The notes under the pieces are model-generated. The model made no database searches, was not told where the DNA came from, and was given only the letters and a program-made list of their open reading frames with translations. This document shows, one piece after another, positions 8,661-17,141 of a stretch of 64,000 nt of DNA. Within the stretch, counting starts at the first letter, position 1. The number at the start of each line of letters is the position of its first letter. The stretch is taken from assembly GCF_900142195.1 (NCBI RefSeq), contig NZ_FRAB01000006.1:1-64000 (forward strand), in the 5' to 3' direction. The stretch is from Paraburkholderia terricola (GTDB lineage Bacteria > Pseudomonadota > Gammaproteobacteria > Burkholderiales > Burkholderiaceae). The position numbers were made by a program, and so were the translations under genes.

Positions 8661-9611
8661 ATGACGGCAGGCACGCGGTTTAGCAACAGGCGGCGTCTCG
8701 CGCTCGCCGGTTTGAGCACGGCGGCGCTCGCGGCATCGGGTGCTTCGTTGGCCCGCCCGGCGTTCGCCGCCGCGCCGCTCGCGGACCCGGCGGCGGGGCG
8801 CGCCGCGGCTTCGCTCGCGCGCGTCGTCGTGCTCGACTGGCCGCTGACCGAAGTCGTACTGTCGCTCGGCGTGGCGCCCGTCGGCGTGTCGCGTCCCTCG
8901 TGGTATGCGAAGCTCGACGGCGATCCGCCGCTGCCGCCTTCGGTCGTCGACACGGGCCTGCTGTACCAGCCGAACTTCGAGGTGCTGGCGGCGCTCAAGC
9001 CCGATCTCATCGTCATCACGCCGTGGCACGCGCCGCTGCGCGCCTTGCTCGAACGGATCGCGCCGACATTGACGGTGCAACTGTTCGGCCCTGGTATCGA
9101 CGTCTATCCGGCGGTTCACGCCGCCACCCGCAAGCTGGCCGACACGCTCGACCGCGGCCCCGCGGCCGATGCGCTGTTCGCGCGCGCGAACGCGCGGCTG
9201 GCCGACGCGTCCGCGCGTCTCGCGGGCTTTCGCGCGACACGGCGTCCTGTCTATCTGCTTCGCCCGATCGACGACCGGCACATCGCGGTATTCGGCAGAA
9301 ACAGCCTGTTCGGCGGCGTGCTGAACGCGCTCGGAATTGACAACGCGTGGCAGGACTACGCCGATCCGCAAGGCATGACGGAAGCGGACCTCGGCGCGCT
9401 CGCGAAACATGCCGACGCGCAAGTCGTCACGATCGGCGTGCCGCCCGCCGTGGCCACGCAACTCGCGCGAAGCCCGTTGTGGCGCGCGCTGCCGTTCGTC
9501 AGGCAGAACCGCGTGCAGCACATCGGTCCGCTGCCGCCGCTCGGCGGCGTCGTCGCGTCGATGCGCTTCGCCGACCATCTCGCGCAGGCGCTGCAAGGAG
9601 TCACCGCATGA
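8661..9611 (+). CDS. fhuD: Iron(III)-hydroxamate periplasmic binding protein, FhuD-like
   Basis: This 316-residue cluster-8 ABC substrate-binding protein should carry the ferric siderophore from the receptor to the FhuB permease. The N-terminus has a twin-arginine-like motif (NRRRLAL, residues 9-15), a hydrophobic stretch and an Ala-rich cleavage region near 36-38, so export may be by the Tat route. The mature part begins with the typical ARVVVLDWPLTEVVLSLG strand-helix and keeps the paired FhuD-type lobes (LLYQPNFEVLAALKPDLIV). The start at 8661 is 46 bp after the receptor stop. Its stop overlaps the fhuB start in an ATGA, indicating translational coupling. Hydroxamate specificity is inferred from the double-length permease partner. 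Confidence 0.88.
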   Translation: MTAGTRFSNRRRLALAGLSTAALAASGASLARPAFAAAPLADPAAGRAAASLARVVVLDWPLTEVVLSLGVAPVGVSRPSWYAKLDGDPPLPPSVVDTGLLYQPNFEVLAALKPDLIVITPWHAPLRALLERIAPTLTVQLFGPGIDVYPAVHAATRKLADTLDRGPAADALFARANARLADASARLAGFRATRRPVYLLRPIDDRHIAVFGRNSLFGGVLNALGIDNAWQDYADPQGMTEADLGALAKHADAQVVTIGVPPAVATQLARSPLWRALPFVRQNRVQHIGPLPPLGGVVASMRFADHLAQALQGVTA

Positions 9612-11605
9612 ACCGCTCGACGGCGACCGTCGCCGCCACCGCCGCGCCGCGCGCCTGGCGGCTACCCGCGCTGCTGCTGATGCTGGCCGCGTGGCTCGTT
9701 TATCACACGCTGTCGGCGCGGCTGCCGGTCGCGCAATGGCCCGGCGTCGTGCTGTCGGGCGCCGACGCGACGCTGCCGCAACTGGTCGTGCGTTATGGCT
9801 GGCTGCCGCGCGTCGCGATCGCGCTGATCGCCGGCGCGGCGTTGTCGCTCGCCGGCGTCGTGTTCCAGCAGGTGCTGCGCAATCCGCTCGCGGAACCGCT
9901 CACGCTCGGCGTGTCGGCGGGCGCGTATCTCGCGCTGACGATCGCCGCGGTGGTCGCGCCCGCGCTCGTCGCCGACATGCGCTTCACGGTCGCGCTGGCC
10001 GGCGCCGCGCTGGCGATGCTCGCCACGCTGGCGATGACCTGGCGCAAGGGCTTCGCCGCCGTCTCCATCGTGCTGGCCGGCATGATCGTGAATCTGTATT
10101 GCGGCGCGCTGTCCGTGCTGCTGACGATCGTCTTCGAGCGCTCGCTCACGTCCGTGTTCATCTGGGGCGGCGGCTCGCTGGTGCAGAACGGCTGGGCGAG
10201 CGTCGTCTGGCTGCTGCCGCGCGTGCTCGCGTGCGGCGTCGCCGCGGCGCTGCTGGTGCGCCCGCTCACGCTGTTTTCGCTCGACGACGGCAGCGCGAGC
10301 CAGCTCGGCGTGTCGCTCGCATGGACGCGGCCCGTCGCGCTCGGCATCGCGGTGATCCTGAGCGCGTTCGTGGCGAGCGCGGTCGGCGTGATCGGCTTCA
10401 TCGGGCTCGGCGGCCCGGTGCTCGCGCGCCTGATGGGCGCGCGCCGGCTGAAGGATCAGTTGCTGTGGGCGCCGCTCGTCGGCGCGCTCCTGCTCGCGAT
10501 CGCGGACCAGGCCGTGCAGAGCTTGCCCGGCGTGCTGGGCGAGCTTCTGCCGACGGGCGCCGCGGTGGCGCTCTGCGGCGGTCCGCTGCTGCTGTGGATG
10601 CTGCGCCGCATGCATATCGAGGCGCCGCGTCCGGCGTCGGCGGAAAGCGCGCCGCCGCGCCGCGCGCTGGCCGTGCCGGCGCTGCTGCTCGGCGGTTTGC
10701 TTGTCGTCGGCGTCGTCGTATCGCTGCGCTTTTCTGTCACGCTGCACGGCTGGCAATGGACCAACGCCGCGCAATGGAACGACGTGTGGTTCTGGCGCGT
10801 GCCGCGGCTCGTCGCGTCGCTGGGCGCCGGCGTGATGGTCGCGCTCGCCGGGACGATCCTGCAACGCGTGACGGGCAATCCGATGGCCAGCCCCGATCTG
10901 CTCGGCGTGAGCGGCGGGGCGATGCTCGGCATGCTGGCCGCGGCCGTCGTCGCAAGCGCGCCTTCGACGCCCGTGTTGCTCGCGGGCTCGTCGGCGGGCG
11001 CGCTGGCGTGTCTGCTGATGATCGTCGCGCTCGGTCGCCGCAGCGGTTTCGCGCCGGACCACGTGCTGCTCGCGGGCATCGCGATCAGCGCGTTCTCGCA
11101 GGCGGTCGTCATGCTCGCGACGTCGAGCGGCGGCGCCTACGGCAACTTGCTGCGCCCGCTGCTGTACGGCTCGACCTACATGATCCTGCCCGCGACGGCG
11201 ATCGCCGTCGCACTCTGCACGGTCGCCGCCGTGTTCGTCGCCGGTCTCGGCGCGCGCTGGCTGGAGATCCTGCCGCTCGGCGCGAACGTGGCGAATGCGC
11301 TCGGCGTCGGCGCGCAACGCGCGCGGCTCATGCTGCTCGTGGTGGCGGCGATCCTGACGGCGGGCGCCACGGTCGTGATCGGCCCGATGTCGTTCGTCGG
11401 GCTGATGGCGCCGCACCTCGCGCGTCTCGTCGGGTTCCCGCGCGCGCGTTCGCAGATGCTCGTCGCGGCGCTCATCGGCGGCTTGCTGATGATGCTGTCG
11501 GACTGGCTCGGACGGAACATGATCTTTCCGCAGCAGATGCCGGCCGGCGTGATCGCGACGCTCGTCGGCGGGCCGTATCTGATGTGGCTGCTGCGCCGCC
11601 AATAA
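9608..11605 (+). CDS. fhuB: Iron(III)-hydroxamate ABC permease, double-length FhuB
   Basis: This 665-residue inner-membrane permease consists of two fused BtuC/FecCD-type halves. The first half carries RNPLAEPLTLGVSAGA from about residue 91 and the second TGNPMASPDLLGVSGGA from about 422. The halves are joined by a short polar linker after RRMHIEAPRP. Each half shows about ten hydrophobic helices and a G-F-x-G-L region for ATPase coupling (FIGLGGP and FVGLMAPH). The duplicated architecture is typical of hydroxamate uptake systems such as E. coli FhuB. The ATG at 9608 overlaps the fhuD stop by 4 bp. No FhuC-type ATPase follows, so the ATPase must be encoded elsewhere, perhaps upstream of the window as in ornibactin-type clusters. 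Confidence 0.93.
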   Translation: MNRSTATVAATAAPRAWRLPALLLMLAAWLVYHTLSARLPVAQWPGVVLSGADATLPQLVVRYGWLPRVAIALIAGAALSLAGVVFQQVLRNPLAEPLTLGVSAGAYLALTIAAVVAPALVADMRFTVALAGAALAMLATLAMTWRKGFAAVSIVLAGMIVNLYCGALSVLLTIVFERSLTSVFIWGGGSLVQNGWASVVWLLPRVLACGVAAALLVRPLTLFSLDDGSASQLGVSLAWTRPVALGIAVILSAFVASAVGVIGFIGLGGPVLARLMGARRLKDQLLWAPLVGALLLAIADQAVQSLPGVLGELLPTGAAVALCGGPLLLWMLRRMHIEAPRPASAESAPPRRALAVPALLLGGLLVVGVVVSLRFSVTLHGWQWTNAAQWNDVWFWRVPRLVASLGAGVMVALAGTILQRVTGNPMASPDLLGVSGGAMLGMLAAAVVASAPSTPVLLAGSSAGALACLLMIVALGRRSGFAPDHVLLAGIAISAFSQAVVMLATSSGGAYGNLLRPLLYGSTYMILPATAIAVALCTVAAVFVAGLGARWLEILPLGANVANALGVGAQRARLMLLVVAAILTAGATVVIGPMSFVGLMAPHLARLVGFPRARSQMLVAALIGGLLMMLSDWLGRNMIFPQQMPAGVIATLVGGPYLMWLLRRQ

Positions 11606-11652
11606 TCCCCGGTCAGGTTCTTTGAGAGGTAAACCCTGGCTGACCTCGCGCA

Positions 11653-11668
11653 ATGGTATCGCTACCAT
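11653..11668. promoter_or_regulatory. LacI-family operator 1 upstream of the dehydratase operon
   Basis: ATGGTATCGCTACCAT is a dyad with 6-bp perfect arms (ATGGTA/TACCAT) around TCGC, with a central CG as is usual for LacI-family sites. It lies 73 bp upstream of the GTG of the dehydratase gene. It closely matches the second site at 11715, and a LacI-family gene ends the operon at 15814. Confidence 0.8.
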
Positions 11669-11714
11669 CGCATCCATTGAGAAAGTTACCGACGGCCCGA
11701 ACGCTCGGGCCGGC

Positions 11715-11730
11715 ATGGTAGCGCTACCAC
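11715..11730. promoter_or_regulatory. LacI-family operator 2 at the dehydratase start
   Basis: ATGGTAGCGCTACCAC contains a perfect 14-bp palindrome (TGGTAGCGCTACCA) with central CG. It abuts the ribosome-binding site GGAG (11731-11734) of the GTG at 11741. Its centre lies 62 bp from that of operator 1, close to six helical turns, so the pair could bind one tetramer or two dimers on the same DNA face. Confidence 0.8.
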
Positions 11731-11740
11731 GGAGACGTCA

Positions 11741-13546
11741 GTGTCATCGAACCGCAAAACACCCGAAGAGCTTCGCAGCTATCGCTGGTATGGCGTGAAC
11801 GACCTGCGTTCGTTCGGCCATCGTTCGCGCACCGCGCAAATGGGCTATCACGCGTCGGATTACATGGGCAAGCCGGTCATCGCGGTTGTCAACACGTGGA
11901 GCGAGATCAACTCGTGCCATACGCACTTCAAGCAGCGCGTGGAGGAAGTGAAGCGGGGCATCTGGCAGGCCGGCGGTTTTCCGGTCGAGATGCCGGTGAT
12001 GACGCTGGCCGAGCCTTTCCAGAAACCAACCACCATGCTGTACCGCAACTTCCTCGCGATGGAAACGGAGGAACTGCTCAAGTCGTATCCGTTCGACGGC
12101 TGCGTGCTGATGGGCGGTTGCGACAAGACCACGCCCGGTTTGCTGATGGGCGCGATCAGCATGAATCTGCCGGCGATCTATCTGCCGGCGGGCCCGATGC
12201 TGCGCGGCAACTGGAACGGCCGCACGCTCGGCAGCGGGTCGGACACGTGGAAATACTGGGCCGAATTGCGCGCGGGCAAGATCACGGAAGAGGAGTGGAA
12301 GGGCATTGAAAGCGGCATCGCGCGCTCGCCCGGCCATTGCATGACGATGGGCACCGCCTCGACGATGACGAGCGCCGCCGAAGCGCTCGGCCTCACGTTG
12401 CCCGGCTTTTCGTCGATTCCCGCGGTGGACTCGCGGCATGCGCAGTTCGCGTCGCTGACCGGCCAGCGCATCGTCGAGATGGTGTGGACCGATCTCAAGC
12501 CGCTGGACATCCTGAGCGCGAAGTCCTTCGATAACGCGGTGACCACCGTGCTGGCGATGTCCGGCTCGACCAACGCGATCGTCCACCTCGTGGCGGTGGC
12601 GCGGCGCGCCGGCATCGATCTGACGACCGCGCGCTTCGACGAACTCGCGCGCATCACGCCGGTGCTCGGCAATCTGCGTCCGGCCGGCCAATATCTGATG
12701 GAAGATTTTTTCTACGCGGGTGGCCTGCGCGCGTTGCTGCTCGAACTGGGCGAACTGATCGACGGTTCGCAGTTGACGGTCAACGGCTCGACCCTCGGCG
12801 AGAACATCGCCGGCGCGGAGATTTTCAACGACGACGTGATCCGCCGACGCGGCAATCCGCTTGTCGCCGGCGACGGGCTTGCGGTCCTCACCGGCAATCT
12901 CGCGCCGGACGGCGCCGTGATCAAGCCGGCCGCCATGGAAGCGCATCTGCTCAAGCATCGCGGTCCGGCCGTCGTCTTCAAGGATTACGCGGACATGGCC
13001 GCGCGCATCGACAGCGAGGCACTGAACGTCACCGCCGATTCGGTGATCGTGCTGCAGCACGCCGGTCCCGTCGGCGCGCCCGGCATGCCCGAGTGGGGCC
13101 AGTTGCCGATTCCGCAAAAGCTGCTGAAGCAGGGCGTGCGCGACATGGTGCGGATTTCCGACGCGCGCATGAGCGGCACCAGCTACGGCGCCTGCGTGCT
13201 GCACGTCGCGCCGGAGTCGTTTGTCGGCGGCCCGCTCGCGCTGGTGAAGGACGGCGACCTGATCGAACTGGACGTGCCCGCGCGCCGTCTGCATCTCGAC
13301 GTCAGCGACACGGAACTCGGCGCGCGCAAGGCCGCGTGGCAAGCGCCGAAGCTTCCGTTCGAGCGCGGCTTCGGCGTGATGCATCAATTGCACGTCACGC
13401 AGGCGAACAAGGGCTGCGACTTCGATTTCCTCGAAGAGCCGCTGAACCAGGCCGTGCAACAGCAGAATCAAACACCAGTCACGCCGGGCGGCCAAGCGCC
13501 GGACGGCGCGCCGCTCACGCCGCGCAGCGAGCCCGAGATCCACTAA
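11741..13546 (+). CDS. IlvD/Edd-family sugar-acid dehydratase (L-arabinonate/pentonate dehydratase-like)
   Basis: This 601-residue protein should dehydrate an aldonic acid to a 2-keto-3-deoxy acid. Cys59 (NSCHTH), Cys127 (GGCDKT) and Cys200 (GHCMTMG) have the spacing of the [2Fe-2S] pentonate dehydratases. The MSGTSYG segment carries the expected catalytic serine (Ser478). The length and the HCMTMG motif separate it from IlvD of branched-chain amino-acid synthesis. The start is GTG with GGAG seven bases upstream. It is the first gene of a four-gene set with an RraA-type aldolase, an MFS importer and a LacI regulator, so catabolism of an external sugar acid is likely. The exact substrate (arabinonate, xylonate or another) cannot be read from the sequence. 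Two LacI-type operators precede it. Confidence 0.9.
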   Translation: MSSNRKTPEELRSYRWYGVNDLRSFGHRSRTAQMGYHASDYMGKPVIAVVNTWSEINSCHTHFKQRVEEVKRGIWQAGGFPVEMPVMTLAEPFQKPTTMLYRNFLAMETEELLKSYPFDGCVLMGGCDKTTPGLLMGAISMNLPAIYLPAGPMLRGNWNGRTLGSGSDTWKYWAELRAGKITEEEWKGIESGIARSPGHCMTMGTASTMTSAAEALGLTLPGFSSIPAVDSRHAQFASLTGQRIVEMVWTDLKPLDILSAKSFDNAVTTVLAMSGSTNAIVHLVAVARRAGIDLTTARFDELARITPVLGNLRPAGQYLMEDFFYAGGLRALLLELGELIDGSQLTVNGSTLGENIAGAEIFNDDVIRRRGNPLVAGDGLAVLTGNLAPDGAVIKPAAMEAHLLKHRGPAVVFKDYADMAARIDSEALNVTADSVIVLQHAGPVGAPGMPEWGQLPIPQKLLKQGVRDMVRISDARMSGTSYGACVLHVAPESFVGGPLALVKDGDLIELDVPARRLHLDVSDTELGARKAAWQAPKLPFERGFGVMHQLHVTQANKGCDFDFLEEPLNQAVQQQNQTPVTPGGQAPDGAPLTPRSEPEIH

Positions 13547-13564
13547 CTCAACCAGAGCCCTGTC

Positions 13565-14299
13565 ATGACCGCATCCGAAATCAGCGTCAGCGAAGCGACA
13601 CTCGAACAACTCCGCCACGTCAGCACGGCGACGCTGACCACGCAACTCTTCAAGCGCGGCCTGCGCAATGTCTTTCTGCAAGGCGTCGCGCCGCTCGTCA
13701 AACCCGTGCCGGGCGCACCCAATGTCGTCGGTCCGGCGTTCACGCTGCGCAATATTCCGGCGCGCGAGGACCTCGATCACGTGGGCGTGTTCCAGGACCC
13801 GGACCATCCGCAGCGTAAAGCCGTCGAGACGGCGCCGCCTGGCAGCGTGCTGGTGCAGGACTGCCGCGGCGAGCGCGCGGTCGCATCGGTCGGCTCGATC
13901 CTCGCGCTGCGTCTCGCGAAACGCCGCGTGGCCGGCATGGTGTCGGATGGTCCCGTGCGCGACAGCGGCACGATCGCGGAACTGGGCTTGCCGATCTGGT
14001 GCGCCGGCGCGAGCGCGCCGCTGAATCTGGCGAAACACCATGCGGTCGATATGAACGTGCCGATCGCGTGCGGCGGCGTGCCGGTCTATCCGGGCGACAT
14101 CGTCGTCGCCGATGTCGACGGCGTCGTGATCGTGCCGCGCGAGATGGCGGAAGAGGTCGCGCGCGACGCCGCCGAGCAGGAACAGCTCGAAGCGTTCATC
14201 ACGCAGCGTATCGAGGAAGGCCGTCCGTTGCGCGGCACCTATCCGCCGAACGAGGAAACCCTGGCGGCTTACGCGCAGTGGCGCGCACAAAAACAATAA
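13565..14299 (+). CDS. RraA-family protein, probable 4-hydroxy-2-oxo-acid aldolase
   Basis: This 244-residue protein has the RraA/HMG-aldolase fold. It shows DGPVRDSG with Arg132 and Asp133, the arginine-aspartate pair used for enolate stabilisation and metal binding in HMG/CHA aldolases. It also has the conserved GDIVVADVDGVVIVPRE block. It starts 18 bp after the dehydratase. Members next to IlvD/Edd dehydratases are better read as class II pyruvate aldolases than as RNase E inhibitors, although many databases label them 'regulator of RNase E activity'. The inferred reaction is cleavage of the 2-keto-3-deoxy acid from the dehydratase to pyruvate plus an aldehyde. A C-terminal extension (about 210-244, RPLRGTYPPNEE) is longer than in E. 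coli RraA (about 160 residues). Confidence 0.85.
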   Translation: MTASEISVSEATLEQLRHVSTATLTTQLFKRGLRNVFLQGVAPLVKPVPGAPNVVGPAFTLRNIPAREDLDHVGVFQDPDHPQRKAVETAPPGSVLVQDCRGERAVASVGSILALRLAKRRVAGMVSDGPVRDSGTIAELGLPIWCAGASAPLNLAKHHAVDMNVPIACGGVPVYPGDIVVADVDGVVIVPREMAEEVARDAAEQEQLEAFITQRIEEGRPLRGTYPPNEETLAAYAQWRAQKQ

Positions 14300-14368
14300 T
14301 GCGCTGAAGCGGTTTCGATCCATCGCACACCCACAGCTCGCGCATTCGACGCGAGCGCAGGAGACACC

Positions 14369-15718
14369 GTGACCATCACCACACCAGGTACGACACCAGC
14401 GACGCCCCCCGCGATCGACGAATCGCGTCTGATCAACCGCCTCGCCCTGCGCCTGATGCCGCTGCTCGGGCTGCTCTATCTGGTCGCCTACATCGACCGC
14501 TCGAATATCAGTTTCGCCAAGCTGCAGATGCTCGGCAGCCTCGGTTTGTCCGAGGTCGCTTATGGGCTGGGCGCCTCGCTGTTCTTCATCGGCTACCTGA
14601 TTTTCGAAGTGCCGAGCAACGTGCTGCTGCACAAGTACGGCGCGCCGCGCTGGATAGCGCGCATCATGTTCACGTGGGGCGTGGTCACGGTGCTGCTTGC
14701 TTTCACGCAGAACGCGACGACGTTCTACGTGCTGCGTTTCCTGCTCGGCGCATCGGAAGCGGGTTTGTATCCCGGTGTGATCTATTACCTGACCTTGTGG
14801 TTTCCGTCCCGGCACCGCGTGCGCATGCTCGGCTATTTCACGCTCGGCAGCAGTCTCGGCAACATGCTCGGCGCGCCGATCTGCGGGTGGCTGCTCGACA
14901 AGGGCGGACTCGCCGGTCTGGAGGGCTGGCAACTGGTGTTCATCGTGACCGGGCTGCCGTCGATTCTGCTGACCGTCGTCGTATTGTTCCTGCTGCCCGC
15001 GTCGCCGAAACAGGCGCGCTTCCTGTCCGCCGACGAGAAAAGCTGGCTCACGCACACGCTCGACGCCGAACGCGCGCGGATTCAGTCCAGCGTCGGCGCG
15101 CATTCGTCGTTGCTGCGCGTGCTCACCGAGCCGCGCGTGATCGGCATGGCGCTCTACTACATGATGCTGTCGATGTCCGTCTACGGCGTGAGCTACTGGC
15201 TGCCGACGCTGGTGAAAGGCTTCGGCGTCAGCAATACGACGAACGGTTTGCTCAACATCGTTCCGTGGCTGATGGCGACGCTCGTGCTGGCATGGCTGCC
15301 CTCGAAGCTGCGCGGCGGCAATCGCGCGCTTGTCGCGATGCTGGTGGCCGCCTTGCTCGGCGTCGCGTGTTTTCTCAGCGCCGTGTTCCTGCCGACCAAC
15401 ACGCTGCGTTTCATCGCGCTGTGTTTCGGTGCGCCGTGCATGTATTTGCTGCTACCTTGTTTCTGGACGCTGCCGCCGAAGTTCCTCGTCGGCGCGCGTG
15501 CCGCGGCGGGCATTGCGGCGATCAATTCGCTCGGCAACATCGGCGGATTCATCGCGCAGAATCTGGTGCCGTGGGTCCGTCAAACCTCCGGCAGCGTGAA
15601 GGCGCCGATGCTGATTCCGGCGACCTGTCTGCTGATTTTCGCCACCGTCACGTTGCTGCTCCTGCGTCGCGAGCGGGGCGCTCGCGTCGCGTCGAGCCGC
15701 GTGCCGGTGACCGAATGA
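14369..15718 (+). CDS. MFS transporter, anion:cation symporter (ACS) family
   Basis: This 449-residue inner-membrane protein has 12 predicted membrane segments. The N-terminal helix motif VAYIDRSNISFAK is typical of the phthalate/hexuronate/galactonate (ACS) branch of the major facilitator superfamily. A long cytoplasmic loop after segment 6 (LSADEKSWLTHTLDAERARI) is also typical. It should import the sugar acid used by the dehydratase and aldolase upstream. The start is GTG with CAGGAG upstream. A 7-bp hairpin (14336-14356) lies in the 69-bp gap just before this ribosome-binding site and might adjust expression relative to the enzymes. The substrate is inferred only from context. Confidence 0.9.
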   Translation: MTITTPGTTPATPPAIDESRLINRLALRLMPLLGLLYLVAYIDRSNISFAKLQMLGSLGLSEVAYGLGASLFFIGYLIFEVPSNVLLHKYGAPRWIARIMFTWGVVTVLLAFTQNATTFYVLRFLLGASEAGLYPGVIYYLTLWFPSRHRVRMLGYFTLGSSLGNMLGAPICGWLLDKGGLAGLEGWQLVFIVTGLPSILLTVVVLFLLPASPKQARFLSADEKSWLTHTLDAERARIQSSVGAHSSLLRVLTEPRVIGMALYYMMLSMSVYGVSYWLPTLVKGFGVSNTTNGLLNIVPWLMATLVLAWLPSKLRGGNRALVAMLVAALLGVACFLSAVFLPTNTLRFIALCFGAPCMYLLLPCFWTLPPKFLVGARAAAGIAAINSLGNIGGFIAQNLVPWVRQTSGSVKAPMLIPATCLLIFATVTLLLLRRERGARVASSRVPVTE

Positions 15719-15813
15719 AGCGCCATTGGCGCGCGAACCGCCGGTGTTCCGGCCGCGCTCGTGACGAGGCCCAGACTACAATGAGCGCGATACGTTACTT
15801 CCCTGACTGAACC

Positions 15814-16881
15814 ATGCCGAATGACGAGCCGAGCGCCGCCGCGAGCCCCGAGGCGCCGGAAGCGGCCGCGCCCGCGAGGCGCATGCGCGGCGGCCCCAAA
15901 GGCTTGCGCATCACCGACGTCGCCGCGCTGGCGGGCGTCGCGCCGATCACGGTGTCGCGCGTATTCAATAGCCCCGAGACGGTCGCGCCGGAAACGCTCG
16001 AACGCGTGCGGCAAGTCGTGCAGAAGCTCGGCTATGTGCCCAATCGTCTCGCAGGCGGCCTGTCGTCGTCACGCTCGCGCTTGATCGCGGCGATCGTGCC
16101 GACCATCGCGCATTCGCTTTTCTCCGAAACGGTCCAGGTGTTCAGCGAGACCATGTCGCGCGCCGGTTATCAGGTGTTGCTGGCATTGAGCGGCTACAGC
16201 GATTCGAACGAAGAGACGCTGCTCGACGCGGTGCTGAGCCGCCGCCCGGAAGGCGTGCTGCTCACGGGCGTCGCGCACACGGAATCCTTGCGTGAGCGCT
16301 TGCGCAACGTCGGCATGCCGATCGTCGAAACGTGGGACATGACCGCGACGCCGATCGACATGCTGGTGGGCTTTTCGCATCATCAAATCGGCGCGGCGGT
16401 GGCCGAGCATTTTCTGCGGCGCAAGGTGCGCGCGCCGGGTCTCGTGTCCGCGAACGACGACCGCGCGCTCGCGCGCCGCGACGGCTTTCGCGAGCGGCTC
16501 GCGCAGGCGGGCATCCGCGAGATCGCCGAGGTGCTCGTCGCGCCGCCGAGTTCGGTGGCCGTCGGCAAGGCCGCGTTGCCGACGCTGATCGAGCAGGCGC
16601 CCGCTCTCGACGCGGTGTTCTGCGGCTCCGACCTGCTCGCGATCGGCGTGCTCGGCGCGGCCAAACGCATGGGCCTCGCCGTGCCGTCGCAGTTGGCGAT
16701 CTGCGGTTTCGGCGACCTCGAGTTCGCGACGGAAACCACGCCGCAACTGACCACCGTGCGCGTCGACGGCACGCGCATCGGCCTGAGCGCCGCGCGCTGC
16801 CTGCTGGACCGGCTGGCCGGCATCGACAAGGCGAGGGTGACCGACGTGGGTTTTCATCTCGTCGAGCGTGAGACGGGCTGA
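15814..16881 (+). CDS. LacI/GntR-type transcriptional regulator
   Basis: This 355-residue repressor has a LacI helix-turn-helix at about 31-51 (LRITDVAALAGVAPITVSRVF) and a hinge helix near YVPNRLAGGLSS. A periplasmic-binding-protein-like effector domain fills the rest (SRLIAAIVPTIAHSLFSETVQ through AICGFGDLEFA). An Ala/Pro-rich 30-residue tail precedes the DNA-binding domain. It sits 95 bp after the MFS gene on the same strand. It is the natural candidate to bind the two ATGGTA-TACCAT operators before the dehydratase, with the sugar acid or its keto-deoxy derivative as inducer (inference). I see no matching operator before its own start, so autoregulation would occur through read-through. 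Confidence 0.92.
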   Translation: MPNDEPSAAASPEAPEAAAPARRMRGGPKGLRITDVAALAGVAPITVSRVFNSPETVAPETLERVRQVVQKLGYVPNRLAGGLSSSRSRLIAAIVPTIAHSLFSETVQVFSETMSRAGYQVLLALSGYSDSNEETLLDAVLSRRPEGVLLTGVAHTESLRERLRNVGMPIVETWDMTATPIDMLVGFSHHQIGAAVAEHFLRRKVRAPGLVSANDDRALARRDGFRERLAQAGIREIAEVLVAPPSSVAVGKAALPTLIEQAPALDAVFCGSDLLAIGVLGAAKRMGLAVPSQLAICGFGDLEFATETTPQLTTVRVDGTRIGLSAARCLLDRLAGIDKARVTDVGFHLVERETG

Positions 16882-16966
16882 TGCCGGGCCTGGTTAGTTA
16901 ACGGATCGTTTATTTCCGGCCCGGAAAAATCCTTAAAAAACATGGCTGGAATCGCGTAAACCCCCT

Positions 16967-16994
16967 TAAAGCGCGCCTCGCGAAAAGCCGTAAA
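16967..16994 (+). promoter_or_regulatory. Candidate sigma-28 (FliA) promoter for the first chemoreceptor
   Basis: TAAAGCGC begins at 16967 and GCCGTAAA at 16987, leaving 16 bases between TAAA and GCCG where the enterobacterial consensus has 15. It lies about 150 bp before the chemoreceptor start. The one-base-long spacer is the main doubt. Confidence 0.4.
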
Positions 16995-17141
16995 CACCGG
17001 CAGAGGCGACAGATATCGGACCGGATATCCAGGCCGCTCGCCATGCGGGCGCGCACGCCTCGTCGACATGAATCGTTCCGGCAGTCAGCCGGCGGGTTCA
17101 TCGGTATGAATTCCAGAGGCAGCAGGCCAAGCGTGGTGACT

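Noticed and set aside
11606-11640. GGTCAG...CTGACC inverted repeat after fhuB as a terminator
   Set aside because: Only 6-bp arms with a loop over 20 nt and no T tract; too weak to list.
13565-14299. Calling the RraA-family gene an RNase E regulator
   Set aside because: The aldolase-type Arg-Asp pair, the long C-terminus and the dehydratase/transporter neighbours fit a catabolic aldolase better.
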